Origin: Limimaricola sp. G21655-S1
Lineage (GTDB): Bacteria > Pseudomonadota > Alphaproteobacteria > Rhodobacterales > Rhodobacteraceae
Assembly: GCF_027213785.1 (NCBI RefSeq)
Contig: NZ_JAPWGO010000009.1
Coordinates: forward strand, 109,631 to 173,630
Length of the DNA: 64,000 nt
Direction of reading: 5' to 3'
Position 1 is the stretch's first letter. Each line of letters opens with the position of its first letter. The position numbers were made by a program, and so were the translations under genes. The notes below the pieces were generated by a model. The model was not told the origin of the DNA, searched no databases, and saw nothing but the letters and a program-made list of their open reading frames with translations. This document shows, piece by piece, positions 37,284 through 45,490 of this stretch.

Positions 37284-38062
37284 CCGATCCGGCGCTGAGC
37301 CTGCTGCTCGATCAGGGCCGCGACGGGCTCTGGGCGGCGGTGCTGGTGTTCCTGCGGGTCGGGACGCTGGCGACGCTGCTGCCGGTCTTCGGCGAACAGC
37401 TGGTGCCGGTGCGGGTGCGGCTCGCGGCGGCGCTGGGCTTTGCCGCCGTGCTGCTGCCGATGCTCGCGCCGCTGATGGCGACGCTGCCCGGCGGCGCGGG
37501 CGCGCGGCTGGCGCAGGGCGGGGCCGAGATCGTCGCCGGGCTGGCGCTGGGGCTGATGCTGCGGCTCTTCGTCGTCGCGCTGCAGGTCGCGGGCACGATG
37601 GCGGCGCAATCGACCTCGCTGGCGCAGCTCACCGGCGGCACGGCGACGGACCCGGCCCCCGCGATCGGACAGGTGCTGATCCTGGGCGGATTGGCGCTGG
37701 CCGCACTGTCGGGGCTGCACCTGCGCGCCGCCGAATACATGCTGCTGAGCTACGAGATCCTGCCGCCGGGCCAGTTTCCCGACCCGGCGGCGCTGGCCGA
37801 GGCGGGGTTGGCGCAGGTGGCGCGGATCTTTGGCCTGGGCTTCGTGCTCGCCGCGCCCTTCCTGATCGCGGCGCTGGTCTACAACCTCACGCTCGGCGTC
37901 ATCAACCGCGCCATGCCGCAGCTGATGGTCGCCTTCATCGGCGCGCCCGCGATCACCGGCGGTGCGCTGCTGCTGCTGTGGCTCAGCGCGCCGCTTCTGT
38001 TGCCGATCTGGCGCGCCGCCCTGTGGGGCTTCATGGGGGTGCCCTTCGGTGCCGGGCCATGA
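37280..38062 (+). CDS. fliR: Flagellar export gate protein FliR
   Basis: Membrane subunit that completes the FliP5-FliQ4-FliR1 gate. It has 260 residues and about six hydrophobic segments (WAAVLVFLRVGTLATLLPVFGEQLVPVRVRLAAALGFAAVLLP at the N-terminus; FLIAALVYNLTLGVINRAMPQLMVAFIGAPAITGGALLLLWLSAPLLL towards the end, typical of FliR). It overlaps flhA and flhB by four bases each, so the three are translationally coupled. Confidence 0.95.
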   Translation: MTDPALSLLLDQGRDGLWAAVLVFLRVGTLATLLPVFGEQLVPVRVRLAAALGFAAVLLPMLAPLMATLPGGAGARLAQGGAEIVAGLALGLMLRLFVVALQVAGTMAAQSTSLAQLTGGTATDPAPAIGQVLILGGLALAALSGLHLRAAEYMLLSYEILPPGQFPDPAALAEAGLAQVARIFGLGFVLAAPFLIAALVYNLTLGVINRAMPQLMVAFIGAPAITGGALLLLWLSAPLLLPIWRAALWGFMGVPFGAGP

Positions 38063-39141
38063 GCGGGAACGAGGACGCCGCCGAAAAAAGCCACGAACCC
38101 TCGCAGAAGAAGCTCGACGAGGCCCGCAAGCGCGGCGAGGTCCCGCGCTCGACCGACCTGATTACCGCAGCCGGCTATGGCGGGCTGGTGCTGGCCGGGC
38201 TCGCCGCCGGCCCGATGATCGCCCAAGCGCTGGGCACGGCGCTGATGGCGCCGCTCGACCGGGCCGCGACCCTGGCCCGCGATGCCTTCGCGGGCGGTGG
38301 CGGAGCGGTCGCCGGTAGGCTGATCGGGGCCGTGGCGGGCGCGATCTGGCCGCTGTTCGTCGCCCCGGCGGCGCTGGCGCTGCTCGCGGTTCTGGCCCAG
38401 CGCGGGCTGGTCTTTGCCCCCGGGAAGATCCGGCCCAAGCCGGATCGGATTTCGCCGATCAAGGGGCTGGGCAACAAGTTCGGCCGGGCCGGGCTCTTCG
38501 AATTCGCCAAGAGCTTTGCCAAGCTGGTGCTCTACTGCGTGATCCTCGCGATCTACCTGCGGCGCCAGATGCCGCGGCTTCTGGGACAGATGCAGCTGTC
38601 GCCCGGCCAGATCGCCGCCGAGATGGGACGGCTCTGCCTCGGCCTGATGGGCCTCGTGCTGCTGGTGGCGTTGGCGCTCGGCGCGCTCGACCTGCTGTTC
38701 CAGCGCGCCGAGCATCTGCGCCGCAACCGGATGAGCCGCAAGGAGCTCACCGACGAGACTAGGGAGAGCGAGGGCGACCCGCATCTGAAGGGGCAGAGGC
38801 GGCAGAAGGGGGTCGAGATCGCGATGAGCCAGATGATCGCCGAGGTGCCGAAGGCCGAGGTGGTGATGGTCAACCCGACCCATTACGCCGTGGCGCTGGC
38901 CTGGGACCGGGCCGCCGGCGGCGCGCCGCGCTGCGTGGCCAAGGGGGTCGACGCGATGGCCGCGCGAATCCGCGAGGTGGCGGCCGAGGCGGGCGTGCCG
39001 CTGCGATCGGACCCGCCCTCGGCGCGGGCGCTCTACGCCACGGTCGAGATCGGCCAGGAGATCGCGCCCGAGCAGTACCGCGCCGTCGCCGCCGCGATCC
39101 GTTTCGCCGAGGCGATGCGCCGCAAGAGACGCGGTCGATGA
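38059..39141 (+). CDS. flhB: Flagellar export switch protein FlhB
   Basis: Controls the switch from rod/hook to filament export. It has 360 residues. The N-terminus is EKSHEPSQKKLDEARKRGEVPRSTDL, the family signature, followed by four membrane spans and the cytoplasmic domain RMSRKELTDETRESEGDPHLKGQRRQ. The self-cleavage motif NPTH is at residues 272-275 (VVMVNPTHYAVALAW), so autocleavage and the FliK-dependent switch should work. It overlaps fliR and the next small gene. Confidence 0.97.
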   Translation: MSGNEDAAEKSHEPSQKKLDEARKRGEVPRSTDLITAAGYGGLVLAGLAAGPMIAQALGTALMAPLDRAATLARDAFAGGGGAVAGRLIGAVAGAIWPLFVAPAALALLAVLAQRGLVFAPGKIRPKPDRISPIKGLGNKFGRAGLFEFAKSFAKLVLYCVILAIYLRRQMPRLLGQMQLSPGQIAAEMGRLCLGLMGLVLLVALALGALDLLFQRAEHLRRNRMSRKELTDETRESEGDPHLKGQRRQKGVEIAMSQMIAEVPKAEVVMVNPTHYAVALAWDRAAGGAPRCVAKGVDAMAARIREVAAEAGVPLRSDPPSARALYATVEIGQEIAPEQYRAVAAAIRFAEAMRRKRRGR

Positions 39142-39515
39142 AACGGGGCGATCCCGAGCTGCTGCTGCGGCTGACCGAGGCCGTCTTCGACGCGAAGCGG
39201 GGCCGTCTGGTGACGCTGCGGGCCGAGGAAGAGGCTCTGCACCGGGCGATCCGGGGGCTGGAGCGGCCGCTGCGCGCGCCGGGGCCGGAAATCGATCCCG
39301 CCCGGCGCGCCGGGGCCGACCTGCTGTGGCAGGGCTGGGCGGATACCCGGCGCCGCGCCCTGCTGGCCGAGTTGGCCCGTCTCAGGGTCGAGATCGACAA
39401 GGCGATCGAGGAGCTGCGCCCTGCCTTCGGACGACGTGAGGCGGCAAGGCGGATGGTCGAGAATGCGCGGCAGGCACGGGCGCGGGCCGCGCCGCGGCGG
39501 GTCGAGCGGCCCTAG
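39138..39515 (+). CDS. Small charged helical protein, possibly FliJ-like
   Basis: A 125-residue, arginine- and glutamate-rich protein predicted to be mostly helix: DPELLLRLTEAVFDAKRGRLVTLRAEEEALHRAIRGLERPL, then LLWQGWADTRRRALLAELARLRVEIDKAIEELRPAFGRREAARRMV. Size, composition and its place after flhB (four-base overlap) suggest a FliJ-type export chaperone or coiled-coil partner of FliI/FlhA, but there is no decisive motif. It faces the second FliL-like gene, overlapping its stop by four bases. Treat as hypothetical. Confidence 0.65.
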   Translation: MKRGDPELLLRLTEAVFDAKRGRLVTLRAEEEALHRAIRGLERPLRAPGPEIDPARRAGADLLWQGWADTRRRALLAELARLRVEIDKAIEELRPAFGRREAARRMVENARQARARAAPRRVERP

Positions 39516-40006
39516 ACGTCCTGCCGCCCGAACTCGGTGATCAGCACGTCGATCACCCGCTCGGCCCCGACCGTGTCGCGCGCCACCTCGAGCAGCCCGG
39601 CGCGCAGCTCGCGCATCGGCGCGGCGGCGGTGAAGACGCCTTCGAAACCACCGAGATTGGCATGGTCGAACAGCACCCGCAGGAACCCGTCGCGCAGCCG
39701 TGGCTCGCGCGCGAAGACCTCGGTCTGCGCGCCTTCGACCACCTCGATGCTCATCGACATCACCACCATGGCCGAAACCCGGCCCTCCTCGACCACCGGC
39801 ACGATGAACTGGTTGTTGAGCTTGGCAAAGGCGCTGGGCACGTCCGGCGGCGGCGCGGCGGGGGCGGGCGCGGCCTGCACCGGTTCGGATTCGGCGCAGC
39901 TGGTCTCTTCCTCGGCGTCCGGCGCGGGGGCGAGCAGCAGCGCCGCGCCGACGCCGCCGCCGGTGCCGAGACCGCCGAGCAGCAGGGGAAGCAGCAGGGC
40001 TTTCAT
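39512..40006 (-). CDS. Second FliL-like protein
   Basis: A 164-residue protein with an N-terminal membrane segment (MKALLLPLLLGGLGTGGGVGAALLLAP), an alanine/proline linker and a periplasmic domain. That domain (FAKLNNQFIVPVVEEGRVSAMVVMSMSIEVVEGAQTEVFAREPRLRDGFLRVLFDHANLGGF) resembles FliL. It ends AERVIDVLITEFGRQDV, like FliL C-termini. The ATG at 40006 has GAGGAG six bases upstream and is preferred over the GTG at 40012. It is downstream of flgH by nine bases, so it is the last gene of the long left-going operon. With fliL at 29830 the cluster encodes two FliL-like proteins. Confidence 0.78.
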   Translation of the reverse strand: MKALLLPLLLGGLGTGGGVGAALLLAPAPDAEEETSCAESEPVQAAPAPAAPPPDVPSAFAKLNNQFIVPVVEEGRVSAMVVMSMSIEVVEGAQTEVFAREPRLRDGFLRVLFDHANLGGFEGVFTAAAPMRELRAGLLEVARDTVGAERVIDVLITEFGRQDV

Positions 40007-40015
40007 CGTCACTCC

Positions 40016-40744
40016 TCAGAAGGGCAGCACCGAATCCACGACCTGCTGGCCGTAGCGCGGCTGCTGCGCGTCGCTGATCTGGCCGCGGCCGCCATAGGAA
40101 ATCCGGGCCGAGGCGATCTTGTCATAGGTGATCTGGTTGAGACGGCTGATATCGGCGGGGTTCACGTAGCCGGTGACGATCAGCTCGCGCAGCTCGAAAT
40201 TCACCCGCACCTCCTGCTGCCCCTCGATCGCGAGCACGCCATTCGGCAGCACCTGCGTCACCGTGGCCGCGATGCGCAGCTCCAGCTGCTCGTCGCGGCG
40301 CACCGAGCCATCGCCCGAAAAGGTCGAGGCGCTGTTGAGCCCGACCCCGGGATCGAGGGTCGCGCCGTCGGGCAGGCGCCGCGCGGCTCGCTGTGGCAGG
40401 CCGAACAGGTTCGGTACCGCCATCGATTCCGAGCCGGAGCGGGAGCGGTCCGAGGCATTCGAGATCGCGGCGCTGTCGTCGATCTCGATCACCACGGTGA
40501 GGATGTCGCCCTGCTGCATCGCCCGCCTGTCACCGAGGAGCGAGCCGCGATCGCCGGTCCAGAGCGAGGCGGGGGCGAGCTGCGGCGGGTGGCTCGGCAG
40601 CTCGGTCATGTAGGGGGCGGGCGGCGCCAGCATGGCGCGCCGTTCGCCGCTCTGTTCGGGCGGCGTGAAGGCGGGCGGCCGCCCGACCGGCGCGCGGTTG
40701 CAGGCCGCGGCGGCCAGAAGCAGCAGAAGAGGGGTCAGGCGCAT
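40016..40744 (-). CDS. flgH: Flagellar L-ring protein FlgH
   Basis: Outer-membrane lipoprotein forming the L ring around the rod. It has 242 residues. The signal sequence ends LLAAAACNRAP, with the lipobox cysteine at about residue 15. GSLLGDRRAMQQGDILTVVIEIDDSAAISNASDRSRSGSESM is the family signature, and the C-terminus has VRVNFELRELIVTGYVNPADISRLNQITYDKIASARISYGGRG. It lies 81 bp after flgA in the same direction. Confidence 0.96.
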   Translation of the reverse strand: MRLTPLLLLLAAAACNRAPVGRPPAFTPPEQSGERRAMLAPPAPYMTELPSHPPQLAPASLWTGDRGSLLGDRRAMQQGDILTVVIEIDDSAAISNASDRSRSGSESMAVPNLFGLPQRAARRLPDGATLDPGVGLNSASTFSGDGSVRRDEQLELRIAATVTQVLPNGVLAIEGQQEVRVNFELRELIVTGYVNPADISRLNQITYDKIASARISYGGRGQISDAQQPRYGQQVVDSVLPF

Positions 40745-40825
40745 CTCGTCCTCGCGGCGTTCGGCCCGCTTCGGGGCCGTGGGGCGGCCCCGGCTTCGGG
40801 GGCCAAGGGACGGCCGTTCGGGCCG

Positions 40826-41245
40826 TCAGCGTGAGACATGCGCCATCCCGTCCGGCCCGATCCGGGCGGTGACGGTGGCGCGGGAGGCGAGGTTCATCAC
40901 CCGGATCAGGTCGCCGGGTCCGGCGCGGTCCAGCGCCCGCCCCTCGGTGACGATGCGCAGCCCCGCCGCCTCGTAGATCAGCGGCACGATCGCGTTGCGC
41001 CCCACCGTCGCGGGCGGGCCGACATCGCCGGGCCGCACCGGGCGGCCGGCATAGAGCGCGACCCGCGTCTCCAGCCCGATGATCCGCGCCGGGTCGATGA
41101 CCGCGCCCAGCGCGTCGAGATCGCGCAACAGCAGGTCCTCGGGGCCGATCATGGTGCGCGGCGGCAGGGTGCGCGCCGGCACCACCACCATCTCGGCCGC
41201 GGCGGGCCCGGCAAGAAGCGCCAATAGGGCGATGGGGCGGATCAT
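40826..41245 (-). CDS. flgA: Flagellar P-ring assembly chaperone FlgA
   Basis: Periplasmic chaperone for P-ring (FlgI) assembly. It has 139 residues. The signal peptide (1-17, ending PAAAE) precedes VVVPARTLPPRTMIGPEDLLLRDLDALGAVIDPARIIGLETRVALYAGRPVRPGDVGPPATVGRNAIVPLIYEAAGLRIVTEGRALDRAGPGDLIRVMNLASR, the SAF/FlgA domain. The product is short compared with enteric FlgA, lacking its N-terminal region, as usual in alphaproteobacteria. It overlaps flgG by four bases. Confidence 0.93.
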   Translation of the reverse strand: MIRPIALLALLAGPAAAEMVVVPARTLPPRTMIGPEDLLLRDLDALGAVIDPARIIGLETRVALYAGRPVRPGDVGPPATVGRNAIVPLIYEAAGLRIVTEGRALDRAGPGDLIRVMNLASRATVTARIGPDGMAHVSR

Positions 41246-42027
41246 CGGATCTGCACCATGGCGCCGAGCATCTGGTCGGCGGCGGAGATGACCTTGGAGT
41301 TCAGCTCGTAGCCGCGCTGCGCCTCGATCAGCTCGGTCACCTCCTTGACCGGGTCGACGCTGCTTTCCTCCAGATAGCCCTGCCGCAAGGTTCCCAGACC
41401 GTCCTGGCCGGGCGCGGCGGCGAGCGAGGGGCCGGAGGCGGGGCTTTCGCGGAACAGGTTCGAGCCGATCGCCTCGAGCCCGCGCGGATTCGGGAAACCG
41501 GCGAGCGCGAACTGGTCCAGAAGCTCGGGCTCGACCCGGTCGCGGAAATGCGCATAGACCTCGCCCTCGGCGTTGATCGAGACCGATTGCGCATCGGCCG
41601 GCACCGTGACGTTGGGCACCACCGGATGCCCGTCCGAGGTCACCACCAGCCCGTCGCCGGTGAGCTTGAGCCCGCCATCGCGGGTATAGGCGGCCGATCC
41701 GTCGGGCAGCGTCACCTCGAGATAGCCCTCGCCCTCGATGGCGAGGTCGAGATCGCCCCCCGTCGCCACCGAGACGCCCGGCTGCACGATCATCGACACC
41801 GATGTGGGCCGCACGCCGAGCCCGAGCTGGATGCCGGTGGGCAGCACCGTGCCGGTGGCCGAGCTGATCGTGCCGGGACGGGCCATCTGCTGGTAATGCA
41901 GATCCGCGAATTCGGCCCGGCGGGCGTTGTAGCCGGTGGTGTTCATGTTGGCGAGGTTGTTGGAAATCACCTCGACCCGCATCTGCTGCGCGCTCATGCC
42001 GGCGGCCGCGATCTGGAGCGTTCTCAT
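41242..42027 (-). CDS. flgG: Flagellar distal rod protein FlgG
   Basis: Main subunit of the distal rod. It has 261 residues, a standard length. The N-terminus is LQIAAAGMSAQQMRVEVISNNLANMNTTGYNARRAEF, ANMNTTGY being the rod signature. LGLGVRPTSVSMIVQPG is typical, and the C-terminus has LRQGYLEESSVDPVKEVTELIEAQRGYELNSKVISAADQMLGAM. It lies nine bases after flgF. Confidence 0.97.
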   Translation of the reverse strand: MRTLQIAAAGMSAQQMRVEVISNNLANMNTTGYNARRAEFADLHYQQMARPGTISSATGTVLPTGIQLGLGVRPTSVSMIVQPGVSVATGGDLDLAIEGEGYLEVTLPDGSAAYTRDGGLKLTGDGLVVTSDGHPVVPNVTVPADAQSVSINAEGEVYAHFRDRVEPELLDQFALAGFPNPRGLEAIGSNLFRESPASGPSLAAAPGQDGLGTLRQGYLEESSVDPVKEVTELIEAQRGYELNSKVISAADQMLGAMVQIR

Positions 42028-42036
42028 GTCATGTCC

Positions 42037-42750
42037 CTACCTGCCCATGGTTTCGATGGTGCCGCGGATGCGTTCGTTCTCGCTGTCGAGAAAGCTCTGG
42101 CCGAGCTCGTAGGCGCGCTGCACCTCGATCATCCGGGCGATCTGCGCCACCGGATCGACGTTCGACTCTTCGAGAAAGCCCTGCACCATCCGTCCCTCGA
42201 CCGGGATCACCCCGGCCTCGGTCCTGAACCGCACCCCATCCTCGCGGATCAGGTCCCGCGGATTTTCGGGCGCGAAGAGCCCGATCTGCCCGACCGGCTG
42301 GCCCCCGGCCGAGATCGTGCCGTCGGCGGCGATGGCCACGGGCCCCGCGCCCTGCGGCACGAAGACCGGCGCGCCGCCCGCATCCAGAAGCGGATAACCC
42401 TCCGGCGTGACGAGGTCGCCCAGCTCGTTGGGGGTAAAGGCGCCCGCACGGCTCAGCCGGTCGCCAGCGGGCGTGCCGACGAGGAAGAAGCCCGGCCCCT
42501 CGATGGCGAGGTCGAAGGCACCGCCGGTGCGCGACAGCGCGCCCTGCGTCGCATCGGTCATCCGCACGCTGGCGCTGGCCATCGACAGCGAAGGCTGGCC
42601 ATCGCCGGTGGCGGCGACATGCTCGGCAAAGATCATGCCCTCGGCCCGGTAGCCGGTGGTGGCGGTGTTAGCGACGTTGTTGGCCACCATCCGCATCTGC
42701 GCCATCAGCCCCGATTGCCGCGTCAGAGTCGCGTAGCCCGCGTTCTCCAT
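42037..42750 (-). CDS. flgF: Flagellar proximal rod protein FlgF
   Basis: Proximal rod subunit. It has 237 residues. The N-terminal TLTRQSGLMAQMRMVANNVANTATTGYRAEGMIF is the rod signature, and GAFDLAIEGPGFFLVGTPAGDRLSRAGAFTPNELGDLVTPEGYPLLDA is the FlgF/G middle. The end is FLEESNVDPVAQIARMIEVQRAYELGQSFLDSENERIRGTIETMGR. It is one base from fliQ. Confidence 0.95.
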   Translation of the reverse strand: MENAGYATLTRQSGLMAQMRMVANNVANTATTGYRAEGMIFAEHVAATGDGQPSLSMASASVRMTDATQGALSRTGGAFDLAIEGPGFFLVGTPAGDRLSRAGAFTPNELGDLVTPEGYPLLDAGGAPVFVPQGAGPVAIAADGTISAGGQPVGQIGLFAPENPRDLIREDGVRFRTEAGVIPVEGRMVQGFLEESNVDPVAQIARMIEVQRAYELGQSFLDSENERIRGTIETMGR

Positions 42751-42751
42751 C

Positions 42752-43018
42752 TCAGCCCCCTGCGATCTGCGGCACGATCACCCCGTGGAAGAAGGCGGTG
42801 AGCGTGGCGGTCATGAAGCCCATCGTGGCCCAGAACACCGCGACGATCGCCGCGAGCTTGGGCACGAAGGTCAGCGTCGCCTCCTGGATCGAGGTCAGCG
42901 CCTGGAACAGGCCGATCACCAGCCCGGCGGTCAGCGCGACGCTCAGGATCGGCAGGCTCGCGGTGACCGCGATCCAGAGCCCCTGGCGCATCGTGTCGAA
43001 GAACTGCTCCTGCGGCAT
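42752..43018 (-). CDS. fliQ: Flagellar export gate protein FliQ
   Basis: Small gate subunit with two membrane hairpins. It has 88 residues. LWIAVTASLPILSVALTAGLVIGLFQALTSIQEATLTFVPKLAAIVAVFW is the family pattern, including the conserved QALTSIQE. Its start shares one base with the fliE stop, so the two are coupled. It is encoded apart from fliP and fliR, which lie in other operons of the cluster. Confidence 0.95.
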   Translation of the reverse strand: MPQEQFFDTMRQGLWIAVTASLPILSVALTAGLVIGLFQALTSIQEATLTFVPKLAAIVAVFWATMGFMTATLTAFFHGVIVPQIAGG

Positions 43019-43299
43019 CAGACCGGCATCCTCAGGATTTCCTGATAGGCCTCGACCACCTTGTTGCGCAGGGTCGTGACCGTCTCGACCGCCAGTTCGG
43101 CCTGAGCGAGGGACTGCACGAGGGCATGCGGGTCGCCGCCGCCTTGCATCGCGGCCATGGCGGCGCCTTCGCCGCGCGCCATGGTCGCGGCGAAATCCCG
43201 GGCCGCGGCGGCCAGCGTGGCGCCATCGCCGCCCGGCTCGGGCGTGGTGGCGGATTTCGAGGCGGCGTAATGCCGGGAGACGAGTGGGCCGAGTTCCAT
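43018..43299 (-). CDS. fliE: Flagellar MS ring-rod junction protein FliE
   Basis: Adaptor between MS ring and rod, and the first export substrate. It has 93 residues. FAATMARGEGAAMAAMQGGGDPHALVQSLAQAELAVETVTTLRNKVVEAYQEILRMPV is the C-terminal FliE domain (VxTLRNKVVEAYQEILRM is the signature). It lies 17 bp after flgC and shares one base with fliQ. Confidence 0.95.
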   Translation of the reverse strand: MELGPLVSRHYAASKSATTPEPGGDGATLAAAARDFAATMARGEGAAMAAMQGGGDPHALVQSLAQAELAVETVTTLRNKVVEAYQEILRMPV

Positions 43300-43316
43300 G
43301 ACGGAATACTCCTTGA

Positions 43317-43709
43317 TTACCGGCGCAGAAGGTCGAGCAGCGCCCGCGACATCTGCTTCACCTGGTCGAACATCTTGAGATTCGCCTCGTAGCCGCGTCC
43401 CGCCTCGCGCGAATCCGCGATCTCGATCAGCAGGTCGACATTCGAGCCCTCGTAGTGACCGTCGGGATCGGCCATCGGATGCGCGGGGTCGTAGATCCGC
43501 TCCAGCGGGCTCTGGTCGAGCCGGACCGGCCCGGCGGCGACGCTGCCGGTGGGGCGCGCGCGCGCCATCTCGGCCTCGAAGCTCACGGTCTTGCGCCGAT
43601 AGCCCGGTGTGTCGCTGTTGGCGATGTTCTCGGCCACGTGGCGCAGCCGCGCGGCCTGGGCGCGCATGCCGCTCGCCGCCGCGCCGAGGGCGGTGTCGAA
43701 ATCGCTCAT
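43317..43709 (-). CDS. flgC: Flagellar proximal rod protein FlgC
   Basis: Proximal rod subunit. It has 130 residues from the ATG at 43709, which overlaps the flgB stop as TGATG; a GTG one codon upstream is an alternative. The N-terminus is FDTALGAAASGMRAQAARLRHVAENIANSDTPGYRRKTVSF and the C-terminus has EGSNVDLLIEIADSREAGRGYEANLKMFDQVKQMSRALLDLLRR. The length and ANSDTPGY motif are typical. Confidence 0.95.
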   Translation of the reverse strand: MSDFDTALGAAASGMRAQAARLRHVAENIANSDTPGYRRKTVSFEAEMARARPTGSVAAGPVRLDQSPLERIYDPAHPMADPDGHYEGSNVDLLIEIADSREAGRGYEANLKMFDQVKQMSRALLDLLRR

Positions 43710-44083
43710 CACCGGCCTCCGAGACTGCTGCGGATCACGCCCATGGCGTGGCGATAGACCGCGAGCGCGCGGCCATGATCCGATCTGGCCGCGGCCGCCG
43801 CCATCATCTCGGTCTCCAGGGAAACGGTGTTGCCGTTCGGCGCGGCCGGTCCCGGCCGATCGGCCAGGCGCGGTCCCGTGGCGCCGGTGCCGCCCAGATG
43901 GCCGGGGCGCGAGCGGCGCAGCGTGACGCCCGAGCCGGTCTCCGCCGCCACGCCGTCCACCGCCTGCGCGCGAAAACCCGGCGTATCGGCATTGGCGATG
44001 TTGGCGGCGATGACGGCGGCGCGCGCGCCGCTTCGGCGGGCCAGCGTCGCGGCGGCGTCGAAGAGGTTGATCGACTGGTACAT
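43709..44083 (-). CDS. flgB: Flagellar proximal rod protein FlgB
   Basis: Proximal rod subunit and head gene of the long left-going operon flgB-flgC-fliE-fliQ-flgF-flgG-flgA-flgH-fliL-like. It has 124 residues. NLFDAAATLARRSGARAAVIAANIANADTPGFRAQAVD holds the IANADTPGF signature, and NGNTVSLETEMMAAAAARSDHGRALAVYRHAMGVIRSSLGGR is the C-terminal part. It diverges from fliI with an 84-bp shared promoter region. Confidence 0.94.
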   Translation of the reverse strand: MYQSINLFDAAATLARRSGARAAVIAANIANADTPGFRAQAVDGVAAETGSGVTLRRSRPGHLGGTGATGPRLADRPGPAAPNGNTVSLETEMMAAAAARSDHGRALAVYRHAMGVIRSSLGGR

Positions 44084-44167
44084 GCGGGGTTCTCCCTCGG
44101 TCGCTTCAACTCCCGATTAAGCCTGATTCCTTAAAAACGGGTTCGCGGCAGCAAGGAGGGCCTCGCC
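44084..44167. promoter_or_regulatory. Divergent flgB / fliI control region
   Basis: An 84-bp gap with two TTAA tetramers (44117 and 44131, 10 bases between them) and a GATTC site at 44125. It must carry promoters for the long flgB operon and for fliI. The TTAA spacing does not fit a CtrA site (N7), so the regulator is open. Confidence 0.45.
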
Positions 44168-45490
44168 ATGGACACCGATCAGGTCGATCTCGTCACCCGG
44201 GCGCTGGGCCGTCTTTCGGCGCGCTCCGCGCAAGGGCGCGTCGTGCAGGCCGGGGATGCGGCGCTACTGGTTTCCGGGCTGATCGGCCGGGTCCGGCTCG
44301 GCTCGCGGGTCGAGGTGGTCCGCGCCGATGGCATGCGCCTTGCCGCCGAGGTGGTGTATCTGGGCGAGACGCTGGCGCGGCTGCTGCCGGAGAGCGGGGC
44401 CGAGGGCGTGGCGGTCGGCGATCCGGTGCGTGTGCGGCCCGATCCGGTCTTTGCGCCGCATGAGGGCTGGATCGGTCGGGTGATCGATCCCGACGGTCGA
44501 CCGCTCGATGGCCGGCCGCTGCTGCCGGGGCCGGTGCCGCGGGCCCGTCGCGCCGCGCCGCCGCCGCCACAGGCGCGGCGCGGCTTCGGGCTCCGGCTCG
44601 ACACCGGGCTTGCCGTGTTCAACACGCTGTTGCCGCTGGTGCGGGGCCAGCGCCTCGGCCTCTTCGCCGGCTCCGGTGTCGGCAAATCGACCCTTCTGGC
44701 CGAACTGGCGCGCGGGGTGGAGGCCGACATCATCGTGATCGGGCTGGTGGGCGAACGCGGGCGCGAGCTGCGTCATTTCGTGACCGAGGTGCTGGGAGAG
44801 GGCATGGCGCGCGCAGTGCTGGTCGCCGCCACCTCGGATCGCGCCGCCTCGATGCGGCGCCGCTGCGCCGAGGCGGCGACGGCGGTGGCCGAGCATTTCC
44901 GCGATGCGGGGCGGCAGGTGCTGCTGCTGATCGACAGCGTGACGCGCCATGCCGAGGCGCATCGCGAGATCGCCGCCGCCGCCGGGGAGCCAGCGCGCCT
45001 GCGCGGCTTTCCGGCCTCGACCCCCGCGGCAATCGCGCAGCTGTGCGAGCGGGCGGGGCCGGGCGCGGGCGGGCAGGGCGACATCACGGCGGTCTACACG
45101 GTGCTGGTCGCCGGTTCCGACATGGAGGAGCCTGTGGCCGACTGGCTGCGCGGCGTACTCGATGGCCATGTCGTGCTCGATCGCGGCATCGCCGAGCGCG
45201 GCCGGTTTCCGGCGGTCGATCTTCTGGCCTCGGTCTCGCGGGCCCTGCCGGCCTCGGCCAGCGGCCCCGAGAACGCGGTGCTGGCCGAAGCGCGCCGCCT
45301 GCTCGGTGCCTATGCTCGGGCCGAGCCGATGATTCAGGCCGGGCTCTATCAGGCGGGCTCCGATCCGGCCGTGGACCGGGCGCTGGCCTGCCACGCCGAA
45401 CTCGACGCGTTCTTGGCGCGACGCGACGCCGGTTGCGCCGCGAGCCACGCGGCGCTGCGCCGAATCCTGTCTCCGCTGCCGGGGGCTTAG
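44168..45490 (+). CDS. fliI: Flagellum-specific ATPase FliI
   Basis: ATPase of the export apparatus, related to the F1 beta subunit. It has 440 residues. The Walker A is GLFAGSGVGKSTLLAEL near residues 170-186; IGLVGERGRELRHFV, VLLLIDSVTRHAEAHREI (Walker B) and FPASTPAAIAQLCERAG follow, and GHVVLDRGIAERGRFPAVDLLASVSR is typical of FliI. The N-terminal barrel is present. It stands alone in its direction and converges with the DUF1217 gene, overlapping stops by four bases. Confidence 0.96.
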   Translation: MDTDQVDLVTRALGRLSARSAQGRVVQAGDAALLVSGLIGRVRLGSRVEVVRADGMRLAAEVVYLGETLARLLPESGAEGVAVGDPVRVRPDPVFAPHEGWIGRVIDPDGRPLDGRPLLPGPVPRARRAAPPPPQARRGFGLRLDTGLAVFNTLLPLVRGQRLGLFAGSGVGKSTLLAELARGVEADIIVIGLVGERGRELRHFVTEVLGEGMARAVLVAATSDRAASMRRRCAEAATAVAEHFRDAGRQVLLLIDSVTRHAEAHREIAAAAGEPARLRGFPASTPAAIAQLCERAGPGAGGQGDITAVYTVLVAGSDMEEPVADWLRGVLDGHVVLDRGIAERGRFPAVDLLASVSRALPASASGPENAVLAEARRLLGAYARAEPMIQAGLYQAGSDPAVDRALACHAELDAFLARRDAGCAASHAALRRILSPLPGA

